A stretch of DNA of 64,000 bases, taken from Ascidiimonas aurantiaca. GTDB lineage: Bacteria; Bacteroidota; Bacteroidia; Flavobacteriales; Flavobacteriaceae. A program made the position numbers and the translations under genes. How positions within the stretch are numbered: position 1 is the first letter of the stretch; each line of letters starts with the position of its first letter. Below are positions 43,652 to 50,038 of the stretch, one piece after another. A model generated the notes under the pieces. That model had not been told where the DNA came from. It saw only the letters and a list, made by a program, of their open reading frames with translations, and did no database searches. The DNA is taken from the NCBI RefSeq assembly GCF_037646345.1, contig NZ_JBBEWR010000008.1, positions 33,444-97,443 of the forward strand. The letters run 5' to 3'.

Positions 43652-43724
43652 TGACCCGACTGGGGCTCGAACCCAGGACCCCAACATTAAAAGTGTTGTG
43701 CTCTACCAACTGAGCTATCGAGTC
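43652..43724 (-). tRNA. tRNA-Lys (anticodon TTT), copy 1 (promoter-proximal)
   Basis: 73 nt, identical to the other two copies. It is the first to be transcribed from the promoter at 43750-43779. Confidence 0.95.
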
Positions 43725-43749
43725 ATGAAGCATTTCAAGAATGCGGGTG

Positions 43750-43779
43750 CAAATATAAGATCAATAATTTATTTTTCAA
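43750..43779 (-). promoter_or_regulatory. Promoter of the tRNA-Lys/Leu cluster
   Basis: On the minus strand, TTG (43779-43777), 19 bases, TATATTTG (43757-43750): a full consensus match 26 bases before the first tRNA-Lys. Confidence 0.75.
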
Positions 43780-43858
43780 GTTTAATTTACCATAAATTTG
43801 TCTTTTTTTTAATGAACGCTTCTAAACATTTGCTAATAAATTAATTGTTACTATTTAA

Positions 43859-44371
43859 ATGATTATTCTCATTGGATACATGGGTAGTGGAAAAACTACC
43901 ATTGGTAAGCTGCTAATGCAAAAAACAGGGTGTCCGTTTATAGATCTCGATGCCTTTATTGAACAGGAAGAACAAATGGCTATTTCCGAGATTTTTGAAA
44001 AAAAGGGAGAGATCTTTTTTCGTAAAATAGAAAATGAATATTTAAAAAAGTTACTGAACGGTAAAAAAGAGATGGTGCTTTCGGTAGGAGGAGGAACGCC
44101 ATGTTTTGCCGGGAATATGGATATATTACTCAACGCAACACCAAATGTAATGTATCTGAAAGCCTCTGTTTCCTGGCTAACTGAACGACTCATTTCTGAA
44201 AAATCTCTCAGACCCCTCATAAAACATATTCAGGATGAGGATATGGAAGAGTTTATAAGGAAACATTTGTTTGAACGTAATTATTACTATCTCAAGGCGC
44301 CTTTTAAAATTTCTATAGACCATAAATCCCCTGAAATGATTGCAAATGAAATAATAGATTACTCCAGGTAA
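43859..44371 (+). CDS. aroK: Shikimate kinase
   Basis: 170 residues. It phosphorylates shikimate in aromatic amino-acid synthesis. Walker A GYMGSGKTTIGKLL (residues 6-19), substrate-binding DLDAFIE and FRKIENEYL, GGGTPCF (the shikimate Gly loop) and lid residues RPLI are all found. A -7 element (TAAATTTG, 43793-43800) lies upstream. The 3' end overlaps the convergent phosphoribosyltransferase gene by 13 bases. Confidence 0.95.
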   Translation: MIILIGYMGSGKTTIGKLLMQKTGCPFIDLDAFIEQEEQMAISEIFEKKGEIFFRKIENEYLKKLLNGKKEMVLSVGGGTPCFAGNMDILLNATPNVMYLKASVSWLTERLISEKSLRPLIKHIQDEDMEEFIRKHLFERNYYYLKAPFKISIDHKSPEMIANEIIDYSR

Positions 44372-44862
44372 ACGGCATCCTGATTTTTCCCAAATACTAC
44401 CTTAACATGTTCCTGCAATGAGGTTGACAACGAGATACCCTTAAAATCTGCTTTTACAGGGTAGCGTTTGTGGTTCCTATCTACAAGAACAGCTGTTTTA
44501 AACTTTTTTACAGGAACATTCAGAAAGTGTTTCACACTGTAAATAAGCGTAGATCCCGAATTCAGAACATCATCGGCCAGCACAATACACTTATTGGTAT
44601 AATATTCATCAGGTAGAGAAGTGCTTACCTCCTGTAACGGATCTTTTTTGTTAATGTGCACTTCGCAAATAGTGATTTTTATAGTGCATATCTGCTCTAG
44701 TACATCGCGTATTTTGTTCGCAAACTTTAGGCCTTCAGGAGCGATACCGGCAAGAAGGATCTCTTCTTCACTGGCAAACGTCTCATAAATTTGCCATGCA
44801 ATTCGCTTAATTTTGTGTTGTATCTCATCATGAGATAATATTTTATTCTGTACGCCGGTCAT
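44359..44862 (-). CDS. Phosphoribosyltransferase (PyrR-like)
   Basis: 167 residues from ATG 44862; longer in-frame readings run into the methyltransferase gene. The PRPP-binding motif is VLADDVLNSGST (about 95-105) and the flexible loop has TSLPDEYY. It is similar in size and layout to PyrR and hypoxanthine-type transferases. PyrR-like is my best guess; an actual regulatory role in pyrimidine synthesis cannot be shown. It follows the methyltransferase by 1 base, in an operon with the S4 gene. Confidence 0.82.
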   Translation of the reverse strand: MTGVQNKILSHDEIQHKIKRIAWQIYETFASEEEILLAGIAPEGLKFANKIRDVLEQICTIKITICEVHINKKDPLQEVSTSLPDEYYTNKCIVLADDVLNSGSTLIYSVKHFLNVPVKKFKTAVLVDRNHKRYPVKADFKGISLSTSLQEHVKVVFGKNQDAVYLE

Positions 44863-44863
44863 A

Positions 44864-45454
44864 TTATTTTTTTTCAAAGATAAAAAACAGTTCGTTGCCT
44901 TTTCGGGGAGCAATAGAATTGTAACACCTTTCCAGTGTTTTAACAGCATAGTATTTCTGAAACCTGTTGTGATATTCCACTTGATCACCACCAAAAGGAG
45001 GTCCCTCTTTGGTTAACGGGAAATCGAACAAAACACCTGCCAGTTTCCCCCCTTTTTTTAACAGGTTATAGGTTTTTTGAACGTATTGATCACGCAACTT
45101 TGGTAGTAGGGCACAAAAAAAAGTTTGTTCGAGTATAAGGTCATACTGTTCGGAATGTTGAAAAAAATCTTTGTGTAACAGTTGGTTTTCAGGAAAACCA
45201 GGGACTCTGTTTTGCAGGCTTTCTAAAGGCGCCCGGGCAATATCGAGCACATAGACCTGGTGAAATCCCTGTTCAAAAAGATATTGGGCTTCATACGAAT
45301 TGCCGGCACCCGGTATTAATACCTTAATATCTTTATTAGTGAGTTGATCAATATATTCTTTTAAAGGGCTGGATACATATCCTATATCCCAACCGGTACG
45401 CTCATCCTTATAGCGCTTTTCCCAGTAATCACTATTCAGTAAAGCTTCACTCAT
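44864..45454 (-). CDS. TPMT-like SAM-dependent methyltransferase
   Basis: 196 residues from ATG 45454, overlapping the S4 gene stop by 8 bases; ATG 45460 adds two residues. SYWEKRY-type opening (NSDYWEKRYKDERTGWDIG), SAM-binding IPGAGNSYEAQYLFEQGF, VLDIA with acidic strand end, and DFPLTKEGPPFGG near the active site fit the thiopurine S-methyltransferase-like family, whose bacterial members modify small thiols or metalloids such as tellurite. Substrate unknown. Confidence 0.85.
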   Translation of the reverse strand: MSEALLNSDYWEKRYKDERTGWDIGYVSSPLKEYIDQLTNKDIKVLIPGAGNSYEAQYLFEQGFHQVYVLDIARAPLESLQNRVPGFPENQLLHKDFFQHSEQYDLILEQTFFCALLPKLRDQYVQKTYNLLKKGGKLAGVLFDFPLTKEGPPFGGDQVEYHNRFQKYYAVKTLERCYNSIAPRKGNELFFIFEKK

Positions 45455-45824
45455 CTTCATGGTCTTCTTTGTAATCATCAATTTCCCTGCGGTCTTTTTT
45501 AGTAGGCCTGCCGCTGCCTTTCTTTCGATAATAGTCCTTAGCATGTTTTAACAGGTCAACATGCGTAAAAGCCTCTTGCGGGGTGGTATCTTTACGGTAA
45601 ATATCAACCAGTTTTGCACCAACACGGCTTGCGGGGATATCTAATATGGTAAGTTGATAATTTATTTGATTTTTTCGAACACGTATCTTGTCAGAAGGAT
45701 ATACCTCCCGGGAGGGTTTTACTACCTGCTCATTAACTTTTACATGCCCTTTTTTGCAGGCTTCCGTAGCCATATTACGAGTTTTAAAGTATCGGGTACA
45801 CCAAAGGTATTTATCAATTCGCAT
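45447..45824 (-). CDS. S4-domain RNA-binding protein (Hsp15-like)
   Basis: 125 residues. The S4 domain occupies about 1-60 (MRIDKYLWCTRYFKTRNMATEACKKGHVKVN), followed by a basic tail (YRKKGSGRPTKKDRREID). Hsp15 recycles free 50S subunits carrying nascent chains after heat shock; the match is by domain and size. First gene of a three-gene minus-strand operon with the methyltransferase and phosphoribosyltransferase. Confidence 0.88.
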   Translation of the reverse strand: MRIDKYLWCTRYFKTRNMATEACKKGHVKVNEQVVKPSREVYPSDKIRVRKNQINYQLTILDIPASRVGAKLVDIYRKDTTPQEAFTHVDLLKHAKDYYRKKGSGRPTKKDRREIDDYKEDHEDE

Positions 45825-45905
45825 AACAGCGTTGCAAAATGTTAGTTTAACACTTGAACAAAAATAAGGGAAAATTGTATCTTGCGCTTTTTAATTACTG
45901 TTTCA

Positions 45906-46835
45906 ATGATGAAAATAAACAAGTCTGTAATAACAGGAGTGGTTTGCATGGCATTTGGGTTTTATGCCTGTAACAACGATGATGACGGAGGAGGGGCTGA
46001 AGAAATAAGAGATGCTGCAGAAGTGGCTGTAGAAAATGATGCAGCTATTGTAGAATATCTGGAAACACATTTTTATAATTATGAAGAGTTTTCTAGTCCT
46101 CCGGCCGATTTTGATTTTCAGATAGATCTGGATACTATTGCCGGCGAGAATGCTGGTAAAACACCGCTTATAGAGCAGGTGATTACCCAAACGATCTTGG
46201 TACCAGACCGTAACGATAATGATATTACCTACCGGTACTATGTATTAAATGCCAGAGAAGGTATTGGACAACAACCTACTATTGCAGACTCTGCATTTGC
46301 AAAGATAAGGGGTGTTTTGCTGGATGGAACCGTGTTTGAGAATCAAACCACTTCATTATGGTACGATCTTATTGGTACCCGTAGTGCCGGGAACCCCGGG
46401 ACGGTAAGGGGTTTTGCAGAGGCAATGACCGAATTTAAAGCTGGGGGAGAGCCTATAGATAATGGCGATGGTACTTTCACCGTTAATGACTTTGGAGTTG
46501 GGGCCTTTTTTATTCCTTCGGGACTTGGTTTTTTTGCAAATACCACGGCAACTATTCCTTCTTATTCTCCGCTTATTTTTAAAGTACAGTTACTGGCAGT
46601 AAATACGGCAGATCATGATAATGACACCATACCTTCCATATTGGAAGATGTTGATGGTGATGGAAATCCGCTAAACGATGATACAGATGGGGACCGGGTT
46701 CCCAACTACCTTGATTTTGATGACGATAATGATGGTGTACGTACGTCTGAAGAGTATGATCGTAATGGCGATGGTATTCCCGATGACTCTGATGGAGACG
46801 GTACACCCGACTATTTGGATGAAAATGTTCGTTGA
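45906..46835 (+). CDS. FKBP-type peptidyl-prolyl isomerase lipoprotein with C-terminal TSP3-like calcium repeats
   Basis: 309 residues from ATG 45906. Lipobox GFYAC followed by an acidic tether (NNDDDGGG). The FKBP fold lies at about 100-225: GVLLDGTVFENQ, VRGFAEAMTEFKAGG, GVGAFFIPSGLGF, PLIFKVQLLAV. The last 75 residues are thrombospondin-type-3-like Asp-rich repeats (DHDNDTIPS, DVDGDGNPLNDDTDGD, DFDDDNDG, DRNGDGIPDDSDGDGTPDYLD), expected to bind calcium. Cell-surface or periplasmic placement is likely. Hairpin after the stop. Confidence 0.85.
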   Translation: MMKINKSVITGVVCMAFGFYACNNDDDGGGAEEIRDAAEVAVENDAAIVEYLETHFYNYEEFSSPPADFDFQIDLDTIAGENAGKTPLIEQVITQTILVPDRNDNDITYRYYVLNAREGIGQQPTIADSAFAKIRGVLLDGTVFENQTTSLWYDLIGTRSAGNPGTVRGFAEAMTEFKAGGEPIDNGDGTFTVNDFGVGAFFIPSGLGFFANTTATIPSYSPLIFKVQLLAVNTADHDNDTIPSILEDVDGDGNPLNDDTDGDRVPNYLDFDDDNDGVRTSEEYDRNGDGIPDDSDGDGTPDYLDENVR

Positions 46836-46862
46836 CGGTAAACACAGCAGCTAATAAAAATA

Positions 46863-46894
46863 TAAGCCCTTTTGCTTCTGCAAAGGGCTTTTTT
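46863..46894. terminator. Bidirectional terminator between FKBP gene and peptide array
   Basis: AAGCCCTTTTGC..GCAAAGGGCTTTTTT hairpin, 28 bases after the FKBP stop and about 60 bases past the last peptide gene on the other strand. Confidence 0.85.
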
Positions 46895-46953
46895 AATGTC
46901 AGTTTACTTGCTAAATGGGCTACACATTATAAATTTTCAGAAACATTTCATTC

Positions 46954-47130
46954 TTAAAAAAAGATGCAGGTACGAAACTCACAAAGGCCGTGAACACAAA
47001 CAATTTGACCAATTGGTGGGATTCGCTCGCAGCATTTATTGCCTTGTTGTGTACAACTTCCTCCTTTAATTTCCTTTAGCTCATTTCTATTGAGTTTTTT
47101 AACTCCAGAGATATTTGAGATTTTCTTCAT
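46954..47130 (-). CDS. Six-cysteine double-glycine-leader peptide 8 (last of the array)
   Basis: 58 residues, read directly from the sequence. Leader MKKISNISGVKKLNRNELKE-IKGG ends at a double glycine (residues 23-24). The core SCTQQGNKCCERIPPIGQ continues IVCVHGLCEFRTCIFF: C-x6-CC-x10-C-x4-C-x4-C. It is separated from the other seven by 383 bases and a terminator, and has its own -7 candidate TAGTTTTG (47177-47184). Precursor of a secreted, probably disulfide-linked peptide; function unknown. Confidence 0.82.
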   Translation of the reverse strand: MKKISNISGVKKLNRNELKEIKGGSCTQQGNKCCERIPPIGQIVCVHGLCEFRTCIFF

Positions 47131-47513
47131 TTTTAAGGTCTTTTTAGATTAGATCTTGAATATAAGAAAAATACTACAAAACTAAAAAGATTTGACAGAG
47201 CTTTAATATTTTATGATAATGATTTTTTGCGTCTAAAAACGGTTTACTACGTAAGGTTATAGATTCAGATAGTTCCAAAGGTCATCGAATATATGCTTGT
47301 AACGAATAGAGGTGGGTTTAGTGTATTCGAGAAATACTTTAGGTTTAGAGCGAAAGTTGGTTGCAGCAAAAAACGAAGGTACTAGGAATAGTGCCTTCGT
47401 TGTATAATCTTGTATAACCGAAACCAAAGAGTGTATATTATATAAGGTAATTATAAGGTAAACCCAAATGGTATAATACTTAACTCTTTATAAGTTTCAG
47501 TAAACCACTTTAT
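47131..47513. other. Gap inside the peptide array; promoter element and terminator, no gene seen
   Basis: No leader-like ORF is found on either strand, so this is not a decayed ninth copy in any obvious way. It contains the minus-strand -7 candidate at 47177-47184 and a hairpin at 47372-47401. Confidence 0.55.
47366..47401 (-). terminator. Terminator after peptide 7
   Basis: AACGAAGG-T/G-ACT stem with complementary half around a 6-base loop (47372-47401); on the minus strand TTTTTT follows. It ends the seven-gene run and leaves peptide 8 as a separate unit. Confidence 0.75.
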
Positions 47514-47687
47514 TTAGAGAAAGATGCAAGTATTGCCCCGGCAAACACCTGCCTCACAAATAATGATTCCTGGAGGGAATTTTTGGCAGCATATTCTACC
47601 CTCCTGGGTACAGGAACCTCCTCTGATTTGTCTTAGTTCATTTCTGTCGAGTTTTTTAACTCCTGAGATTTTTGAGATTTTTTTCAT
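47514..47687 (-). CDS. Six-cysteine double-glycine-leader peptide 7
   Basis: 57 residues, read directly from the sequence. Leader MKKISKISGVKKLDRNELRQ-IRGG; core SCTQEGRICCQKFPPGIIIC then EAGVCRGNTCIFL: C-x6-CC-x9-C-x4-C-x4-C. Closest to peptide 8 (both have S-C-T-Q and end CIF). 70 bases downstream of peptide 6. Confidence 0.82.
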   Translation of the reverse strand: MKKISKISGVKKLDRNELRQIRGGSCTQEGRICCQKFPPGIIICEAGVCRGNTCIFL

Positions 47688-47757
47688 TTTGTTTTTGTTT
47701 AAATTACTAATTCATTTGAAGGTTATGATTATAACCTTTTCATTCAATGTTTAAGGA

Positions 47758-47940
47758 TTAGGCAGGGATCAGGGTACAAAAACGACCGGTACACTGACCA
47801 GGAGCACATCGGAAAGTACCATCCCGAAGCTCCTGACAACAAATGCCACTTTCTTCATAACATTGTGTCCCTCCTTTTATATTCTTCAGGGCTTGCCTAT
47901 TGAGCTTTTTTGATCCTGAAATATTTGAAATTTTTTTCAT
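47758..47940 (-). CDS. Six-cysteine double-glycine-leader peptide 6
   Basis: 60 residues from ATG 47940; a longer reading adds nine residues not seen in the paralogues. Leader MKKISNISGSKKLNRQALKN-IKGG; core TQCYEESGICCQELRDGTFR then CAPGQCTGRFCTLIPA: C-x6-CC-x9-C-x4-C-x4-C. Confidence 0.84.
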   Translation of the reverse strand: MKKISNISGSKKLNRQALKNIKGGTQCYEESGICCQELRDGTFRCAPGQCTGRFCTLIPA

Positions 47941-47967
47941 TTCGTTCCCATTTAAATTGGTAATCAT

Positions 47968-47996
47968 AAAAAAGCTATGATCATCATAGCCTTTTT
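47968..47996 (-). terminator. Hairpin between peptides 5 and 6
   Basis: GCTATGA (47974-47980) pairs with TCATAGC (47984-47990); on the minus strand six T follow, as in an intrinsic terminator. It may attenuate read-through from peptide 5 to peptide 6. Confidence 0.55.
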
Positions 47997-48004
47997 ACGA
48001 ATGC

Positions 48005-48187
48005 TTAAGGATTAGCGTAATAAAGGCAAATAAATCCTCCTCTACATTCACCGGGATAGCATTGTGTACCTCCCGGAGAAACCTGGCAACAAAGTCCGTC
48101 TTGGTCAAAACACTGACCTCCTTTTATATTCTTCAGAGTTTGCCTGTTGAGTTTTTTAGCTCCTGAAATATTTGAGATTTTTTTCAT
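48005..48187 (-). CDS. Six-cysteine double-glycine-leader peptide 5
   Basis: 60 residues. Leader MKKISNISGAKKLNRQTLKN-IKGG; core QCFDQDGLCCQVSPGGTQCY then PGECRGGFICLYYANP: C-x6-CC-x8-C-x4-C-x5-C. Its leader is nearly the same as that of peptide 3 and its core nearly that of peptide 4 up to the double Cys, which suggests recombination or recent duplication among copies. Confidence 0.86.
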   Translation of the reverse strand: MKKISNISGAKKLNRQTLKNIKGGQCFDQDGLCCQVSPGGTQCYPGECRGGFICLYYANP

Positions 48188-48234
48188 TTGTTCTGATTTA
48201 AGTTAATAGTAAAAAGGTATCCTTTAATTAACAT

Positions 48235-48420
48235 TTAAGGATTTGGGAAAAACACACAAAAACGTCCTCCTCTACACTCGCCAAGAGCGCATCGGGTACT
48301 GCCGTCGGAAAGAACTCTGCAACAAAGTCCGTCCTGGTCGAAACATTGTCCTCCTTTTATGTTCTTCAAATCCTGTCTGTCAAGTTTTTTAACACCTGAG
48401 ATATTTAAGATTTTTTTCAT
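48235..48420 (-). CDS. Six-cysteine double-glycine-leader peptide 4
   Basis: 61 residues. Leader MKKILNISGVKKLDRQDLKN-IKGG; core QCFDQDGLCCRVLSDGSTRC then ALGECRGGRFCVFFPNP: C-x6-CC-x9-C-x4-C-x5-C. It differs from peptide 3 at only a few core residues, so it is a recent duplicate. Confidence 0.86.
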   Translation of the reverse strand: MKKILNISGVKKLDRQDLKNIKGGQCFDQDGLCCRVLSDGSTRCALGECRGGRFCVFFPNP

Positions 48421-48507
48421 TTTGTTTTGATTTAAATTATTAATAATAAATTTTATTTATTTCAGACACTTTGGAAATACTTTATTTCACGGGACTGCGT
48501 AAACCGA

Positions 48508-48693
48508 TTAAGGATTAGGGAAAAAAACACAAAAACGTCCTCCTCTACATTCGCCGGGAGCGCATCGCGTACCACCATCGGAAAGAACTCTGCAACAAAG
48601 TCCGTCCTGTTCAAAACATTGCCCTCCTTTTATATTTTTTAGGGTTTGCCGGTTGAGCTTTTTGGCTCCTGATAGATTTGAGATTTTTTTCAT
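48508..48693 (-). CDS. Six-cysteine double-glycine-leader peptide 3
   Basis: 61 residues. Leader MKKISNLSGAKKLNRQTLKN-IKGG; core QCFEQDGLCCRVLSDGGTRC then APGECRGGRFCVFFPNP: C-x6-CC-x9-C-x4-C-x5-C. Few Ser/Thr residues in the core argue against lanthionine rings and for three disulfides. Confidence 0.86.
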   Translation of the reverse strand: MKKISNLSGAKKLNRQTLKNIKGGQCFEQDGLCCRVLSDGGTRCAPGECRGGRFCVFFPNP

Positions 48694-48796
48694 TTTGTTT
48701 TGATTTATTTATTGGTAAAAAGCATAAAAATACCTTTACATGTTCCAGATCTTCCCACTCCAGGCTATGTAAGGCTTATAAAGCTATTCTTTAGGA

Positions 48797-48976
48797 TTAG
48801 GCAGAAAAATAGCATAAAGGTCCCCAACATTGCCCTGGGAAACATTCGGCAGGACCGCCTCCTGGTGGAATGAGGCAACAAAGATCTCCCTGTTGAACAC
48901 ATCCACCTCCTTTAATATTCTTTTGAGTCTGTCTGTCGAGTTTTTTTACTTCTGAGATTTTGGATATTTTTTTCAT
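48797..48976 (-). CDS. Six-cysteine double-glycine-leader peptide 2
   Basis: 59 residues, read directly from the sequence. Leader MKKISKISEVKKLDRQTQKN-IKGG; core GCVQQGDLCCLIPPGGGPAE then CFPGQCWGPLCYFSA: C-x6-CC-x10-C-x4-C-x4-C. It starts 35 bases after peptide 1. A longer open frame over this region (48912-49124) is in another frame and is not a gene. Confidence 0.82.
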   Translation of the reverse strand: MKKISKISEVKKLDRQTQKNIKGGGCVQQGDLCCLIPPGGGPAECFPGQCWGPLCYFSA

Positions 48977-49011
48977 GATTACATGGTTTATAAATTAGTA
49001 AGGTTTTGTTT

Positions 49012-49191
49012 TTACAGAAAAACACATCCGCCAAAACGCGTACAGATCCCCGGTTCACATTGAAGGGTACCTTGTACAAAAAAGCAACAAAATCCACCAC
49101 CGGGACCGCAGAATCCGCCGCCACCTGTGATAGTTTTTTGGGTTTTTCTGTCCAACTTCTTAACTCCTGAATTTTTTAAAATATTTTTCAT
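49012..49191 (-). CDS. Six-cysteine double-glycine-leader peptide 1 (first of the array)
   Basis: 59 residues, read directly from the sequence. The most divergent leader: MKNILKNSGVKKLDRKTQKT-ITGG, with the glycine run extended to GGGG. Core FCGPGGGFCCFFVQGTLQCE then PGICTRFGGCVFL: C-x6-CC-x8-C-x4-C-x5-C. Glycine-rich before the double Cys. No consensus promoter is evident in the 160 bases upstream, apart from a near-miss TAAATTTA. Confidence 0.8.
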   Translation of the reverse strand: MKNILKNSGVKKLDRKTQKTITGGGGFCGPGGGFCCFFVQGTLQCEPGICTRFGGCVFL

Positions 49192-49353
49192 GGAAACTGA
49201 GTTTAAAAATTTGAATAATGTAAATACGTATTAATTATGTAAGATAAATTTACTTAATTAAAATATATTCCCTTTATTTTGAATGTTAATTGTTTGAATT
49301 TTAACAGATTGAAAAAAATATCTGACAGGAATAATTAAGGAGAGTTAGAAACC

Positions 49354-49382
49354 AAAAAAAGCACCTTAAAAAAGGTGCTTTT
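49354..49382 (-). terminator. Terminator of the outer-membrane barrel gene
   Basis: AAAAGCACCTT pairs with AAGGTGCTTTT; on the minus strand seven T follow. 28 bases past the stop at 49410, it isolates the barrel gene from the peptide array. Confidence 0.88.
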
Positions 49383-49409
49383 ACAGATTTATGAGTATTG
49401 AGGGAGTTA

Positions 49410-49985
49410 CTAGAGTTTTACCGATAAGCTTAGAATAAGTTGTTCTGGTCGGGTATCAATACGTCCTGAGCCGGAAAGGCCTACAAATTCAGCTTCATTA
49501 TCGCTAAAACCTCGTTCATATCTAAGGTCTATGCCAATGTTACCGATATTAAGGCCTGCACCAATGTTAAAACCTACGGTTAAATCATTTTCTACATCAT
49601 TTAGGGTAATTCCATCCAGATCGGTATCAAGAATATACTGGATTGAAGGCCCTGCAAAAACGCTTAAAGGACCAATCACATCGAGACCTACTAAAAGTGG
49701 AACATCAATTTTGCTCATATCAAATTTGTCACCATCATAATCACTTTTGGTCTTTGTATATACCAATTCGGGCCGCAGATAGAGCGTTCCCAGATCTACT
49801 TTACCCCAAACCCCCAAATGAAACCCTACATTAGCAGTAGGGTCTTCTGCAATGGCTCCTGCATCTCTAAAATACTCCCCGTTAGAATTGTAGTTAAGTC
49901 CGCCTTTTAGACCAAAACCGGAATCTTTTTGTGCAAATGTCACAGCACTTCCTAACATTAAAATACATACAATTACTTTTTTCAT
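49410..49985 (-). CDS. Small outer-membrane beta-barrel (porin-like) protein
   Basis: 191 residues. Signal peptide MKKVIVCILMLGSAVTFAQ, then alternating strands typical of an eight-stranded OMP_b-brl barrel (GFGLKGGLNYNSNGEYF, GFHLGVWGKVDLG, LYLRPELVYTK, VPLLVGLDVIGPLSVFAGPS, GFNIGAGLNIGNIGIDLRYERGF), ending LSLSVKL. No substrate inferred. Separate transcript from the peptide genes. Confidence 0.85.
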   Translation of the reverse strand: MKKVIVCILMLGSAVTFAQKDSGFGLKGGLNYNSNGEYFRDAGAIAEDPTANVGFHLGVWGKVDLGTLYLRPELVYTKTKSDYDGDKFDMSKIDVPLLVGLDVIGPLSVFAGPSIQYILDTDLDGITLNDVENDLTVGFNIGAGLNIGNIGIDLRYERGFSDNEAEFVGLSGSGRIDTRPEQLILSLSVKL

Positions 49986-50038
49986 GTGTAATGTTTTTTA
50001 GATTAAAACAGTATAGGTTACAAAAACCCTACCATTTA

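Larger units (their letters stand above)
43422..43724. repeat. Tandem repeat, 115-bp unit: three tRNA-Lys genes with identical spacers
   Basis: Units start at 43422, 43537 and 43652. Each unit is a 73-nt tRNA-Lys plus a 42-base spacer; both complete spacers appear identical by eye, including a hairpin. The third copy lacks the spacer. This is recent tandem duplication of a tRNA-plus-hairpin cassette. Confidence 0.9.

Noticed and set aside
43422..43724. Regular 115-bp repeats considered as a CRISPR-like array
   Set aside because: The repeated units are tRNA-Lys genes with identical spacers; no variable spacers and no cas genes.
48912..49124. 70-codon minus-strand frame across peptides 1 and 2
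   Set aside because: It is in a different frame from both; the frames with GG leader and six cysteines explain the region better.
46954..49191. Lanthipeptide interpretation of the peptide array
   Set aside because: Cores have very few Ser/Thr and an even, fixed number of cysteines, and no LanB/LanC/LanM gene is nearby; disulfides fit better.
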